NCBI RefSeq assembly: GCF_018130695.1
Contig: NZ_JAFCJX010000037.1
Location: 26,114-90,113 of the forward strand
Reading direction: 5' to 3'
From: Bradyrhizobium jicamae
GTDB lineage: Bacteria > Pseudomonadota > Alphaproteobacteria > Rhizobiales > Xanthobacteraceae
DNA length: 64,000 nucleotides
Positions within the stretch are counted from its first letter, which is position 1. Every line of letters starts with the position of its first letter. The translations under genes and the position numbers were made by a program. The notes beneath the pieces were generated by a model that worked only from the letters and a program-made list of their open reading frames with translations, was not told the origin of the DNA and did not search any database. Positions 7,911-15,617 of this stretch are shown in pieces.

Positions 7911-8773
7911 TGACACAAGCGATATTCCAACATTTCGGCACGAAGCGGCTGCTCGGGCTCGGCGTCTTTGCGCTCGCCGCGATCTATCTGTTCGCGACGC
8001 GCCCCGTGCCGCTGCAGGCCGAACAGGCCGCCGGTCGCACCGTGCCGGTCGAGACCGTGTTCCGCGTCGTCGCGGCCGAGAACGACGTCGCGCGAAAACT
8101 GTGGACGGCGGACATTGTCGGCGCGGGCACCAAGGCCGGTTTGAAATTTCACGAGAAGTGGCGCGAGCCGGCGATGGAGGCCGGGCCGCTGCCGGCGCTG
8201 TTCCTGCGCGAAGCCTCAACGGCGCTGCAGAAGACGCGCATCCCGCTCGGACTCTTCCTCGGCTCGGACTTTCCGATCTCGCAGTCGAACCGGTTCACCG
8301 GCATCCAGGCCGACCACTTCGCGCAGCTTCGCAACACCGGCGAGCCCGAGTTTTTCAACGCGACCGATATCGGGCGCTTCACGGCGATCTTTCCCGATCG
8401 CGCCGTCGCGCCCGGCTGCGTGACCTGCCACAACGAGCACCCCAACAGTCCGAAGACGGATTGGAAGCTCAACGACATCATGGGCGCGACGACCTGGTCC
8501 TATCCGAAGGAGCGGGTCACGCTGGAAGAGCTGGTGCAGATCGTCGCCGCGCTGCGCACGAGCTTCGGCTCGGCTTATGACGCGTATCTCACCAAGGTCG
8601 CGACATTCGAGAGGCCGCCGGAGATCGGCGACAAATGGCCTGCCGAGGGTTACTTCATCCCGAGCAAGCGCGTGTTTCTGGCCGAATTCGAGCGGCGCGC
8701 GTCGGCCAACACGGTCGAGCGATTGCTGAGCCTGGCTGAGGCGAGGACGGCGTCGACATCCGCCGGACGATAG
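7910..8773 (+). CDS. DUF3365 (Tll0287-like) heme c protein, membrane anchored
   Basis: A 287-residue protein with an N-terminal membrane segment (LLGLGVFALAAIYLFAT), then a Tll0287-like/DUF3365 sensor-type domain with the characteristic stretch LGSDFPISQSNRF near residues 117-129. One CVTCH heme c motif (170-174) follows, in the place where this family usually holds a heme. The start is taken at ATG 7910, which overlaps the previous TGA and follows GGGGAGCAAGG; an ATG at 7895 in frame would lack a ribosome site. DUF3365 domains are known as redox- or ligand-sensing modules in kinases, but this copy has no output domain. It may be the terminal partner of the redox chain or a periplasmic sensor of it. 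Confidence 0.75.
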   Translation: MTQAIFQHFGTKRLLGLGVFALAAIYLFATRPVPLQAEQAAGRTVPVETVFRVVAAENDVARKLWTADIVGAGTKAGLKFHEKWREPAMEAGPLPALFLREASTALQKTRIPLGLFLGSDFPISQSNRFTGIQADHFAQLRNTGEPEFFNATDIGRFTAIFPDRAVAPGCVTCHNEHPNSPKTDWKLNDIMGATTWSYPKERVTLEELVQIVAALRTSFGSAYDAYLTKVATFERPPEIGDKWPAEGYFIPSKRVFLAEFERRASANTVERLLSLAEARTASTSAGR

Positions 8774-8800
8774 CGACAGGAGATCGCTTTAGCGCGACGC

Positions 8801-9190
8801 TCAGGATGAGCTTCCCGCGAGGGAGCTCGCCTTGCCCTGCGCATTGTAGGCCTGTGCGCCGTGGCTGCTGCTCGCACTGCTGCTTGCCGTCGCGTTGCCG
8901 GAGCTGCTTCCGCTCGCGCTGTTGGTCGGGCTCCCCGAGGTTTCGGTCTGGGTGGTGCCGTCGGAATAGGTGATGGTCGTGGTGGTGACGCCGTCGATGG
9001 TGAAGGAGACCTCGCTGACGACGGTCTTCGATGATGACGAGCCACCGCCGCCGGATGCGCTGCTGGAGGAGGATGATTGCGAGGACGAATCCGTCGGCGA
9101 CGTCGCGCTGGTGGCGGTCGCGGATGGCGTGGATGCGGTGGATTGCGACGAGACGGCTGTTGCGGACGAGGCGGCGGAGCTGATCGACAT
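8801..9190 (-). CDS. Serine-rich low-complexity protein of unknown function
   Basis: A 129-residue protein begun at MSISSAASSATAV; a longer in-frame start at 9250 is less like a natural N-terminus. Ser, Thr, Ala and Gly make up most of it, with runs such as SSSQSSSSSSASGGGGSSSS. The only ordered-looking piece is in the middle: VVSEVSFTIDGVTTTTITYS, a probable beta hairpin. There is no signal peptide or membrane span. The Ser-rich flanks around a short beta core resemble small surface or secretion-associated proteins, but I do not recognise the family. It is convergent with the redox operon, 27 bases apart. Confidence 0.55.
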   Translation of the reverse strand: MSISSAASSATAVSSQSTASTPSATATSATSPTDSSSQSSSSSSASGGGGSSSSKTVVSEVSFTIDGVTTTTITYSDGTTQTETSGSPTNSASGSSSGNATASSSASSSHGAQAYNAQGKASSLAGSSS

Positions 9191-9539
9191 GACGGTATCC
9201 GGTCTGAAAGCTGCTGTGCGGCTGCGCTGATGTGACGCTGACCTGGTCATTCAACGTTCGTCAGCTCCCGAACCGGCGTAACAAATTGTTTCCAGTGAAT
9301 GCTGCGTGTATCGGAACCCGGGACGTGAACTCAGGCCCGCGAAACGGGCGCGCTCAAGCGGAGCAAGAACCTGTTTGGTCACCGGCTGGAATACAATGGC
9401 GCAGCAGCTGACAGTGCAGATCAACGCCTGCGCCAGCTTCTCGACCGCTACCTGAAATGAAGGCTCGCCGTCACGGCAACAGGCACCAAGGCGCAATGAG
9501 ATCGGGTTGAATCGTCATCGCGCCTTGGCTCGTTGATTG
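9191..9539. other. Intergenic region without a convincing gene; inverted repeat 9486-9528
   Basis: About 350 bases with no supported gene. The only sizeable frame, minus strand 9496-9251, has no recognisable feature. The right end holds a perfect inverted repeat, CCAAGGCGC (9486-9494) and GCGCCTTGG (9520-9528), with a 25-base spacer. It lies just downstream of the minus-strand small membrane gene and could be a weak transcript-end structure, but no T-run follows on either strand. Confidence 0.4.
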
Positions 9540-9752
9540 CTAGCGCGCGTCAGCCGCGGCGAGGGTCTCGGGGGCGGGCGGCGGGGTGCAGGTCGTGAGG
9601 ACGAGCAGCAGCCGGCTGCATTGCCAATCCGCGCCGAGCGCGACGCTGGTGGGCGAGAACATATTGACCCATCCGAATGCCCCTATGCAGGCAAGCACCA
9701 AATATGCCGCGATCAGTGCCGCTCCCCTGTGACTCCTGGGTTGGGAAATCAT
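9540..9752 (-). CDS. Small single-span membrane protein coupled to OpgC
   Basis: A 70-residue protein with one hydrophobic segment (AALIAAYLVLACIGAFGWV, residues 11-29) and a short Pro/Ala-rich tail. Its ATG (9752-9750) overlaps the TGA of the upstream opgC-like gene in the ATGA arrangement, so it is probably translated by re-initiation and works with that enzyme. Two cysteines (CSR, TCTP) lie in the part after the span. I do not recognise the family. Confidence 0.5.
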   Translation of the reverse strand: MISQPRSHRGAALIAAYLVLACIGAFGWVNMFSPTSVALGADWQCSRLLLVLTTCTPPPAPETLAAADAR

Positions 9753-11113
9753 GGCCTTGTCTCCCGTGGGATCGCGGGAGGATACGAGGCAGGGCCCAGA
9801 GCCTTTGTGGTCAATTTCACATCCTGAGTCACATTCTTCGCGGGTAACGCGAACGTGTGCGCGATTGCCGGTCGCGTGGGAGAGAACACGCCGAGCGCCT
9901 TGGCTGTCCTGAGATTGATGACCAGCTCGCGCCCGGTCGGCTGCTCGATGGGCACCCCGGCGGGCTTCGTGTGCGGCGGCTGCCTGGGTTTGGTCTTGAT
10001 CATGTCAAGCAGCACCGCCGCCACGATCATCACCAGGACGCCGGTCATGCTGAGCGCGACCTGCATCATCAGCCCGTCGGAGATGTCAAGGAGCGCCAGC
10101 TGGCCGGCGAACGACAGCAGCACGCCGAGGCAGTAAATGGGTAGCGAGTTCTGCCCACAAAGGATGGTGCCGCGCATGACGGTGGTCGTCAGGCCCCGCC
10201 AATCGCGCGGCACCAGCCATGCGACCACCGCAGCAAGGGCCAGGAAATGCAGCAGTCGCAATGGGGCGAGATTGGATTTGTCCATTGGGTACAACAGCGT
10301 CAGCAGCGTCTGCGGAACCAGCGCTTCCAGCGGCTTGATGTTCCAGCTCAGCGCGATGACGAGGCTGAACGCGAGATAGAGGACGGCAGGCACGAGCACG
10401 ATGGGCGAGCTTATCCACGGCCGGAATTTCCTGCCCTCGATGATCCACCACGCGCCGAGCACAAGCGGCAACTGCCAGGCCAGCGGATTGAAGAACCAGT
10501 GGCCGCTCGGCCACGCCGGGACGGTCCAGCCGAAGACGTGCGCCAGTGTGTAAAGCAGCAGCGATGCGCCGAGCGTTGCGTTCGGCGCGCGCAGCAGCAG
10601 CCAGAGCAGCGGCGCGAACAGAAGGTGATAGAGCACGAAAAGCGGCAAAATATCCGTGTTGACGGGGCGATATTGCAGGATTGCCGCATGCGCGAGCGTC
10701 TCGCCCGGCTGCTCCAGCAGAATGCGCGTGTTGCTCGCGTCGGCAAGCTGGTCGCCGCCTGCGAGGTAGACCATGACGGCACAGGCGAGGGTGAGCAGCA
10801 GAAATGCGACATAGATATCCCAGCTTCGCCACAGCGTCCGGCCGACCGCGCCGGTCCAGCCGCCCTGCTGCCGGGCCTTGTCGTAGGACAGGGCGCAGGT
10901 CACACCGGAGAGAAACATGAAGACTTCTGCGGCATCGCTGAAGCCGTAGTTGCGCAAAGTCAGCCAGCTTCCGATGTTGTTGGGGACATGGTCGAGAAAA
11001 ATGCACCAGAGCGCGATGCCGCGACAGGCATCGATGCGCAGATCGCGGCTATAGCCTTCCAATGCGGGTAGGGCGCCTGCCAATGGCGTCGAGGTCGCAG
11101 TTCGATCAAGCAT
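9749..11113 (-). CDS. opgC: OpgC-family membrane acyltransferase
   Basis: A 454-residue polytopic membrane protein of the OpgC family, which transfers succinyl groups onto osmoregulated periplasmic glucans. Family hallmarks are DLRIDACRGIALWCIFLDHV at the N-terminus, FLSGVTCALSY, and ten or so membrane spans. The start is ATG 11113, preceded by CGAGG; a GTG at 11164 would add 17 residues. The C-terminal 90 residues are a hydrophilic tail (after VAAVLLDMI) rich in Pro and Thr. It is followed by the coupled small membrane gene. In bradyrhizobia the substrate would be the cyclic beta-glucan; this is inference from the family. Confidence 0.8.
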   Translation of the reverse strand: MLDRTATSTPLAGALPALEGYSRDLRIDACRGIALWCIFLDHVPNNIGSWLTLRNYGFSDAAEVFMFLSGVTCALSYDKARQQGGWTGAVGRTLWRSWDIYVAFLLLTLACAVMVYLAGGDQLADASNTRILLEQPGETLAHAAILQYRPVNTDILPLFVLYHLLFAPLLWLLLRAPNATLGASLLLYTLAHVFGWTVPAWPSGHWFFNPLAWQLPLVLGAWWIIEGRKFRPWISSPIVLVPAVLYLAFSLVIALSWNIKPLEALVPQTLLTLLYPMDKSNLAPLRLLHFLALAAVVAWLVPRDWRGLTTTVMRGTILCGQNSLPIYCLGVLLSFAGQLALLDISDGLMMQVALSMTGVLVMIVAAVLLDMIKTKPRQPPHTKPAGVPIEQPTGRELVINLRTAKALGVFSPTRPAIAHTFALPAKNVTQDVKLTTKALGPASYPPAIPRETRP

Positions 11114-11500
11114 CTGGTGCCTCGCCCGGCGCCCGAGCACGCTTCCGCCGCGAAATTGCGACACCGATCATATCGCCGCGCCCGTGCGAGAGCGCGGGAG
11201 GCCGTCCATTGAGGATTATCGTTCAACGGTGAGCAGGGTAAATCAGCCGGAGGTCCGCGCAGGGAGGTTCCTAGGTCCTATGATCAAGGTCCCTCGCGCT
11301 TCGGTGTCCTGCGATGATGGGAATGCAATTACGGCACACAACGGCACGCGACTGCTATCTTGAGTGCCCAATGCGAACCGCCGCTTGGGCCGCGATGAAA
11401 GATAGAGGTACCGTTCGGCAGCCTCTTTCCCGCCGCGAGGGCGGGTGTATGATTTTCGTCAATTTGGATCTCCGTGCCATGGGATGACGGAGAGCTTTTC
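11114..11500. other. Divergent intergenic region (opgC / LuxR response regulator)
   Basis: 387 bases between two divergent genes. No gene of its own is seen. A short hairpin CCCGCC-GCGAG-GGCGGG (11429-11445) lies about 55 bases before the response-regulator start and may be part of its leader. No clear -35/-10 pair or known operator was recognised. Confidence 0.35.
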
Positions 11501-12163
11501 ATGAACGTACTTATTGTTGACGATCATGCCTTGATCCGGGAGGCGCTGCACGCTGTCCTGAAACAGTTGAAGCAGGAAGCCGTCATCTTTGAAGCTTCGA
11601 ACAGCCGCCAGGCCATGCAGCTGGTGGAGGAACATCCCGACACCAGCCTCATCCTGCTCGATATCAATCTGCCTGATCGGGACGGCTTCTCGATCCTCCG
11701 CGAGCTGCGAGACCGCTATCCGACCATTGCCATCATCATTCTCTCGTCGTCGAGCGATCAGGACACGGTCAAGCGCGCGTTCAAGCTCGGCGCGCTCGGG
11801 TTCATTCCGAAGACGACCGAACGAGAGGTCATGCTCAATGCGATCGAGCTGGTATTTTCCGGCGGCATCTACATTCCTTCCGAAATCCTGGAGGAGACGG
11901 CGGCGCCGCTGCCCCCGGATAAGCCGATGATGCGCGACTCCCTGAAAGGGCTGGGATTGACCGACCGGCAGATCGAAGTGCTGGCGCTTCTGATGAAGGG
12001 AAAGAGCAACAAGATCATTGCCAGGGCGCTCGATATGGCCGTGCCGACGGTGAAAAACCACATCACGGTCGTGCTCAAGGCGCTCGGCGTCTCGAGCCGC
12101 ACCGAGGCCGTGATAAAGCTGGGACGGATGGGTTGGGAAGCGTCGCCGAAATCCGAGTCATGA
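11501..12163 (+). CDS. NarL/FixJ-type response regulator with LuxR DNA-binding domain
   Basis: A 220-residue two-component regulator. The receiver domain (1-120) has the acidic pocket VDDH at 6-9, phospho-acceptor Asp54 in LLDINLPD, the Ser/Thr switch in IILSSSS and the conserved Lys in GFIPKTT. A LuxR-type helix-turn-helix follows (LTDRQIEVLALLMKGKSNKIIA, then VPTVKNHI). The start ATG 11501 follows a GACGGAGAGC site. It converges on the hybrid kinase at 12158-14278, the stop codons overlapping, and is its most likely partner. Target genes are unknown. Confidence 0.9.
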   Translation: MNVLIVDDHALIREALHAVLKQLKQEAVIFEASNSRQAMQLVEEHPDTSLILLDINLPDRDGFSILRELRDRYPTIAIIILSSSSDQDTVKRAFKLGALGFIPKTTEREVMLNAIELVFSGGIYIPSEILEETAAPLPPDKPMMRDSLKGLGLTDRQIEVLALLMKGKSNKIIARALDMAVPTVKNHITVVLKALGVSSRTEAVIKLGRMGWEASPKSES

Positions 12164-14278
12164 CGCCGGCCGATGATCTCTCCTGCTGTCCTGCTGCATC
12201 AGAAGCTCGTGCATGACGGCGCGGAGCCGCATCGGGTCGACGGGCTTGTGCAGCAGGATGTATCCCTGATCCCGCGCGTCGCGGGCGGGCTCGGGCGCCG
12301 TGTCGCCGCTGATGAGAATGGCCGGAATGGAGGACCCGAGCGCCGCATTGATCTGCTCAATGGCTCGTATCCCGGTCGTCGTTCCGCTCGCCAGATGATA
12401 ATCCGAGATGATGAGATCGGGGCGCTGGTGGCGCTCGGCAAGTCGCGTCAGTGCAGTTGCGTCGGAGGCGGCGGTCAGGACCGAGTATCCCCACCTGCCG
12501 AGCAATCCGCCCGTGCCTTCCTGCACCATGGGAGCATCGGCAATCACAAGAACGACCTTGCCGTCGACGGCGAAGGCTGCCGGATGCGGCAAGTCGACGG
12601 GCTCGGTGGACGCCGCGCGGCTGGCGGCGATCGGAACCATGATGGCAAATCGCGAACCGCGGCCTAGCCTCGAAACCAGGTCGATTTGATGGTTGAGCAG
12701 CAGGCGAAGCCTGTCGACGATTGCGAGGCCGAGCCCCATGCTGCCGTACCGATGTCGGTCCTGCGGAGCGAGCTGAAAAAACTCGCCAAAGATATTCTGC
12801 TTCTGATCCTCGGGGATGCCGGGACCGCTGTCCCAGACTTCGATGCGCAACATGTCGCCGCGCCGCCGACAGCCGACAATGATACCGCCCTGCAACGTAT
12901 AGCGCACGGCATTGGAGACCAGATTGAACAGGATGCGTTCGAGCAGCATGGCATCGCTCCGCACCCAGGCGTCACTTTGCCTGACGCGGAGATGCAAGCC
13001 CTTCTCTCGCGTGGCCTGATCAAACGCGGTCTCGATCTTTCGCAACAGGCGTGCGATCGGAAATTCAGTGATGGTGGGGACGAGGATTCCGGCATCGAGC
13101 CTGGATATATCCAGCAGCGAATTGAACATCTCATCCATTTCCTTGCGTGTTGCATCGATCAGCTCGATCGTCCTGGTGCGCTCGGCCGGTTTGAGCGGCG
13201 TGCGCAACTGCGCAATGAACAGGCCCAGGGCATGCAAGGGCTGCCGCAGATCGTGGCTTGCCATGGCGAGGAAGCGCGATTTCGCTGCATTGGCGAGCTC
13301 GAGCTCCTGCGTGCGCTCCGCGACCTTGCGTTCGAGCTCGATCTGCGCGCGGCGCAGGCGTTCCTCCCCATGCTTGCGCACCTCGACGTCGGCGCTCAGC
13401 AGCAGGCTTGGAACGGTGATGCTGATCAGGAACATCAACACCAGCAGGGACGACACGTTGCGATCCGCGGTCGTAAAGGGACCGCCGCCGGTGAGCGTGC
13501 CCCAGATCGTGATGCCCGCCAGCAGCAGTGCCACCGTTGCGGTGTCGCGTGGACCGCGGCGCAGGGCGGCCCACAGCATCGGCAGGATCACGAGAAAACC
13601 CAGAGGATCCCGGCTCCGCGTCTGCTCGATCACGGGACTGAAGGCGATGAGTCCGACAATTGCCGCCACCCCGAGGACGCCGGCCGTCTCCAGAACGTCC
13701 TTGCGGTCGGACAAATGGTTCTGGCTTGACGCCCAGAGCACGACCGCGGGGGTCACGACCAGCGCGCCGGCCACATCTCCGAGCCACCACGTGACCCAGG
13801 CGTTCGCGAAATTGGATTGTGCGACGTAGCCGGCGGCTGCCAAGCTGGTCATTCCGATGGTGGCGCTGATCGGCGTCGCGATCACGAGGCAGATCATGGC
13901 AAACGTCGCGACGGAATGCGGCGTCGAAAACGTATCGCGTCCGCCCGACCATCGATTGATCAGGTAGGCGCCCACGATGGCTTCCAGCGTGTTGCCGGTC
14001 GCAATTGCGATAGCGGTGGCAATCGAGCCGGCGGTCGTCGCATTGACGATCGCTGCCGCCACGAAGATGACAGGCCAGATCCGGTATCCCACCAGCAGCA
14101 CGGCCGCCAGCGCGATACCCGTCGGCGGCCAGATCGGCGTTGCACTGGGATTGACGGAGGCGAGGGCAAGGCCGGCTTTCGCCAAGGCGAAATAGATCAC
14201 TCCGATGGCGACGATGCCTCCGGCATTCACGGCCCGGCGAAACGTGATCTCCGGCGTTGCTGGTCGTGGATCAGACAT
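12158..14278 (-). CDS. MASE1-domain hybrid sensor histidine kinase
   Basis: A 706-residue inner-membrane sensor. Residues 15-295 form an eight-span MASE1-like sensory region (ALASVNPSATPIWPPTGIAL is its signature). A coiled linker leads to the kinase core: His342 in MASHDLRQPL, the N box FNLVSNAVRY, the G boxes DSGPGIPE and GLGLAIV. The C-terminal receiver (575-695) has Asp626 in IISDYHL and Lys in LHKPVD. Its acidic pocket reads VIADAP, one acid instead of the usual pair, so phosphotransfer on this domain may be weakened. The start is MSDPRPATPE at 14278; the frame is open upstream but without family features. Convergent with the LuxR-type regulator. Confidence 0.88.
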   Translation of the reverse strand: MSDPRPATPEITFRRAVNAGGIVAIGVIYFALAKAGLALASVNPSATPIWPPTGIALAAVLLVGYRIWPVIFVAAAIVNATTAGSIATAIAIATGNTLEAIVGAYLINRWSGGRDTFSTPHSVATFAMICLVIATPISATIGMTSLAAAGYVAQSNFANAWVTWWLGDVAGALVVTPAVVLWASSQNHLSDRKDVLETAGVLGVAAIVGLIAFSPVIEQTRSRDPLGFLVILPMLWAALRRGPRDTATVALLLAGITIWGTLTGGGPFTTADRNVSSLLVLMFLISITVPSLLLSADVEVRKHGEERLRRAQIELERKVAERTQELELANAAKSRFLAMASHDLRQPLHALGLFIAQLRTPLKPAERTRTIELIDATRKEMDEMFNSLLDISRLDAGILVPTITEFPIARLLRKIETAFDQATREKGLHLRVRQSDAWVRSDAMLLERILFNLVSNAVRYTLQGGIIVGCRRRGDMLRIEVWDSGPGIPEDQKQNIFGEFFQLAPQDRHRYGSMGLGLAIVDRLRLLLNHQIDLVSRLGRGSRFAIMVPIAASRAASTEPVDLPHPAAFAVDGKVVLVIADAPMVQEGTGGLLGRWGYSVLTAASDATALTRLAERHQRPDLIISDYHLASGTTTGIRAIEQINAALGSSIPAILISGDTAPEPARDARDQGYILLHKPVDPMRLRAVMHELLMQQDSRRDHRPAS

Positions 14279-14695
14279 CGTCGACGCCTGGACCCCGCAG
14301 CCCCGGCACCGCCGCCATCGCGTTGCATCATTGCAATTTGGGTTCGCCAGGGAAACTACCCCTTTCGAGCTAGCGCAGCTCCAGCAGTAATCCCTTACCC
14401 ACGAGATCGCCCTCAACCAGCGCGCTGAAATAAAGTCCATTTCGTGCAGCCCGGGCCGTTTTCGTGCAGGCCGCAGCCTTGCGGTCGGCGCTAGGCCTTC
14501 TCGCAGAAGCAAGACAAGCAACCGGGAAGATCGCCCATGACACCAGCGTCGCGCGCTGCAGCGCCGGACGCATCTGCGCGCCGTCAACGGACCGACGCCG
14601 CCAAAACTCCCTGCCACATCGCCGGTCGATCGAACGCGGGCGTCACGTCCGCGCGCGGCCGGCGGTCCCGCACCTCCTGATCACGGAACCAATCG
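14279..14695. other. Divergent intergenic region with two direct repeats and a small dyad
   Basis: 417 bases between the kinase gene and the aromatic operon, no gene seen. TTCGTGCAG occurs twice, at 14441-14449 and 14461-14469, exactly 20 bases (two helical turns) apart, with related following bases. Nearer the kinase is AGGGAAACTACCCCT (14349-14363), an AGGG/CCCT half-site pair with 7 bases between, possibly a regulator site. These are visual finds without a matched consensus. Confidence 0.3.
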
Positions 14696-15601
14696 ATGCC
14701 TGATTTCAACGAGAGCAAACTGACCGACGAGGTGATCGCCAGCTTTCAGGCGACCGCCGATCCGCGCCTCAAATATCTCATGACCGAGCTGGTGCGGTCG
14801 CTCCACGATTATGTCCGACGCACTGACCTGACGTTCGAGGAATGGACGCAGGCGATCGATGTCCTGACCCGCACCGGCCAGACCTGTACGCCGACACGGC
14901 AGGAGTTTATCCTGCTCTCCGATGTGCTCGGTGTTTCCATGCTGGTCGATGCCATCAACCATCGTGAGCGTGAGGGGTCGACCGAGACGACTGTGCTCGG
15001 GCCGTTCTATGTCGGCGAGCACAAGCCGCTGCCGTCGGGCGCCGATATCTCAGAAGGGATCGACGGCGAGCCGCTGTTCGTCAGCTGCCGGCTGACGGAC
15101 CTGTCCGGCGCTCCGCTGCAGGGCGCGCGCGTCGATGTCTGGCACGCCGATGATGACGGGTTCTACGACTCGCAGAAATCCGACTACGCGACATCAGGCC
15201 CGAGCCTGCGCGCGCGCTTTGCGCCCGACGCGGAGGGGCGGGTGTTCTTCCGCACCATCCTGCCGTGCAGCTATCCGATCCCGACCGACGGTCCGGTCGG
15301 CGATTTGATCCGCGCCAGCGGGCGGCATCCGATGCGGCCGGCGCATATCCACTTCCTGGTCGATGCGCCCGGCTTCGATCCGCTGATCACCCACGTCTTC
15401 ATCGACGGCGACGAGTATCTGCACTCCGACGTGGTGTTCGGCGTGAAGCCGGAGCTGATCGCCAGGGTCGAGCGGCGCACCGATGGCGTGATGCCCGACG
15501 GCAAGCCGATCGATCGTCCCTGGCACCTGATGACCTACGACTTCCGGCTGCGGCCGGGCAGCAAGGACGCGCCGCGTCCGATGATGGCGGCGGCGGAATA
15601 A
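14696..15601 (+). CDS. Intradiol ring-cleavage dioxygenase (hydroxyquinol 1,2-dioxygenase-like)
   Basis: A 301-residue non-heme Fe(III) dioxygenase that cleaves an ortho-diol ring between the hydroxyls. All four iron ligands are present: Tyr157 (GFYDSQ), Tyr193 (CSYPIPTDGPVG), His217 and His219 (RPAHIHF). The N-terminal dimerisation helices (LMTELVRSLHDYVRR) are those of the catechol/hydroxyquinol group, and the WTQAIDVLTRTGQ stretch leans to hydroxyquinol 1,2-dioxygenases. Product would be a muconate or maleylacetate. It opens a seven-gene unit with a flavoprotein hydroxylase and an ABC importer. No maleylacetate reductase gene lies within the window. Confidence 0.88.
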   Translation: MPDFNESKLTDEVIASFQATADPRLKYLMTELVRSLHDYVRRTDLTFEEWTQAIDVLTRTGQTCTPTRQEFILLSDVLGVSMLVDAINHREREGSTETTVLGPFYVGEHKPLPSGADISEGIDGEPLFVSCRLTDLSGAPLQGARVDVWHADDDGFYDSQKSDYATSGPSLRARFAPDAEGRVFFRTILPCSYPIPTDGPVGDLIRASGRHPMRPAHIHFLVDAPGFDPLITHVFIDGDEYLHSDVVFGVKPELIARVERRTDGVMPDGKPIDRPWHLMTYDFRLRPGSKDAPRPMMAAAE

Positions 15602-15617
15602 GGGAGGAGCGACGCAG

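Noticed and set aside
9251..9496. 81-codon minus-strand frame
   Set aside because: No signal, span, domain or ribosome site, and composition unlike neighbouring genes.
14279..14617. N-terminal extension of the MASE1 kinase
   Set aside because: Open in frame, but the MASE1 family starts shortly after MSDPRPATPE and the extra residues are Arg/Cys-rich noise.
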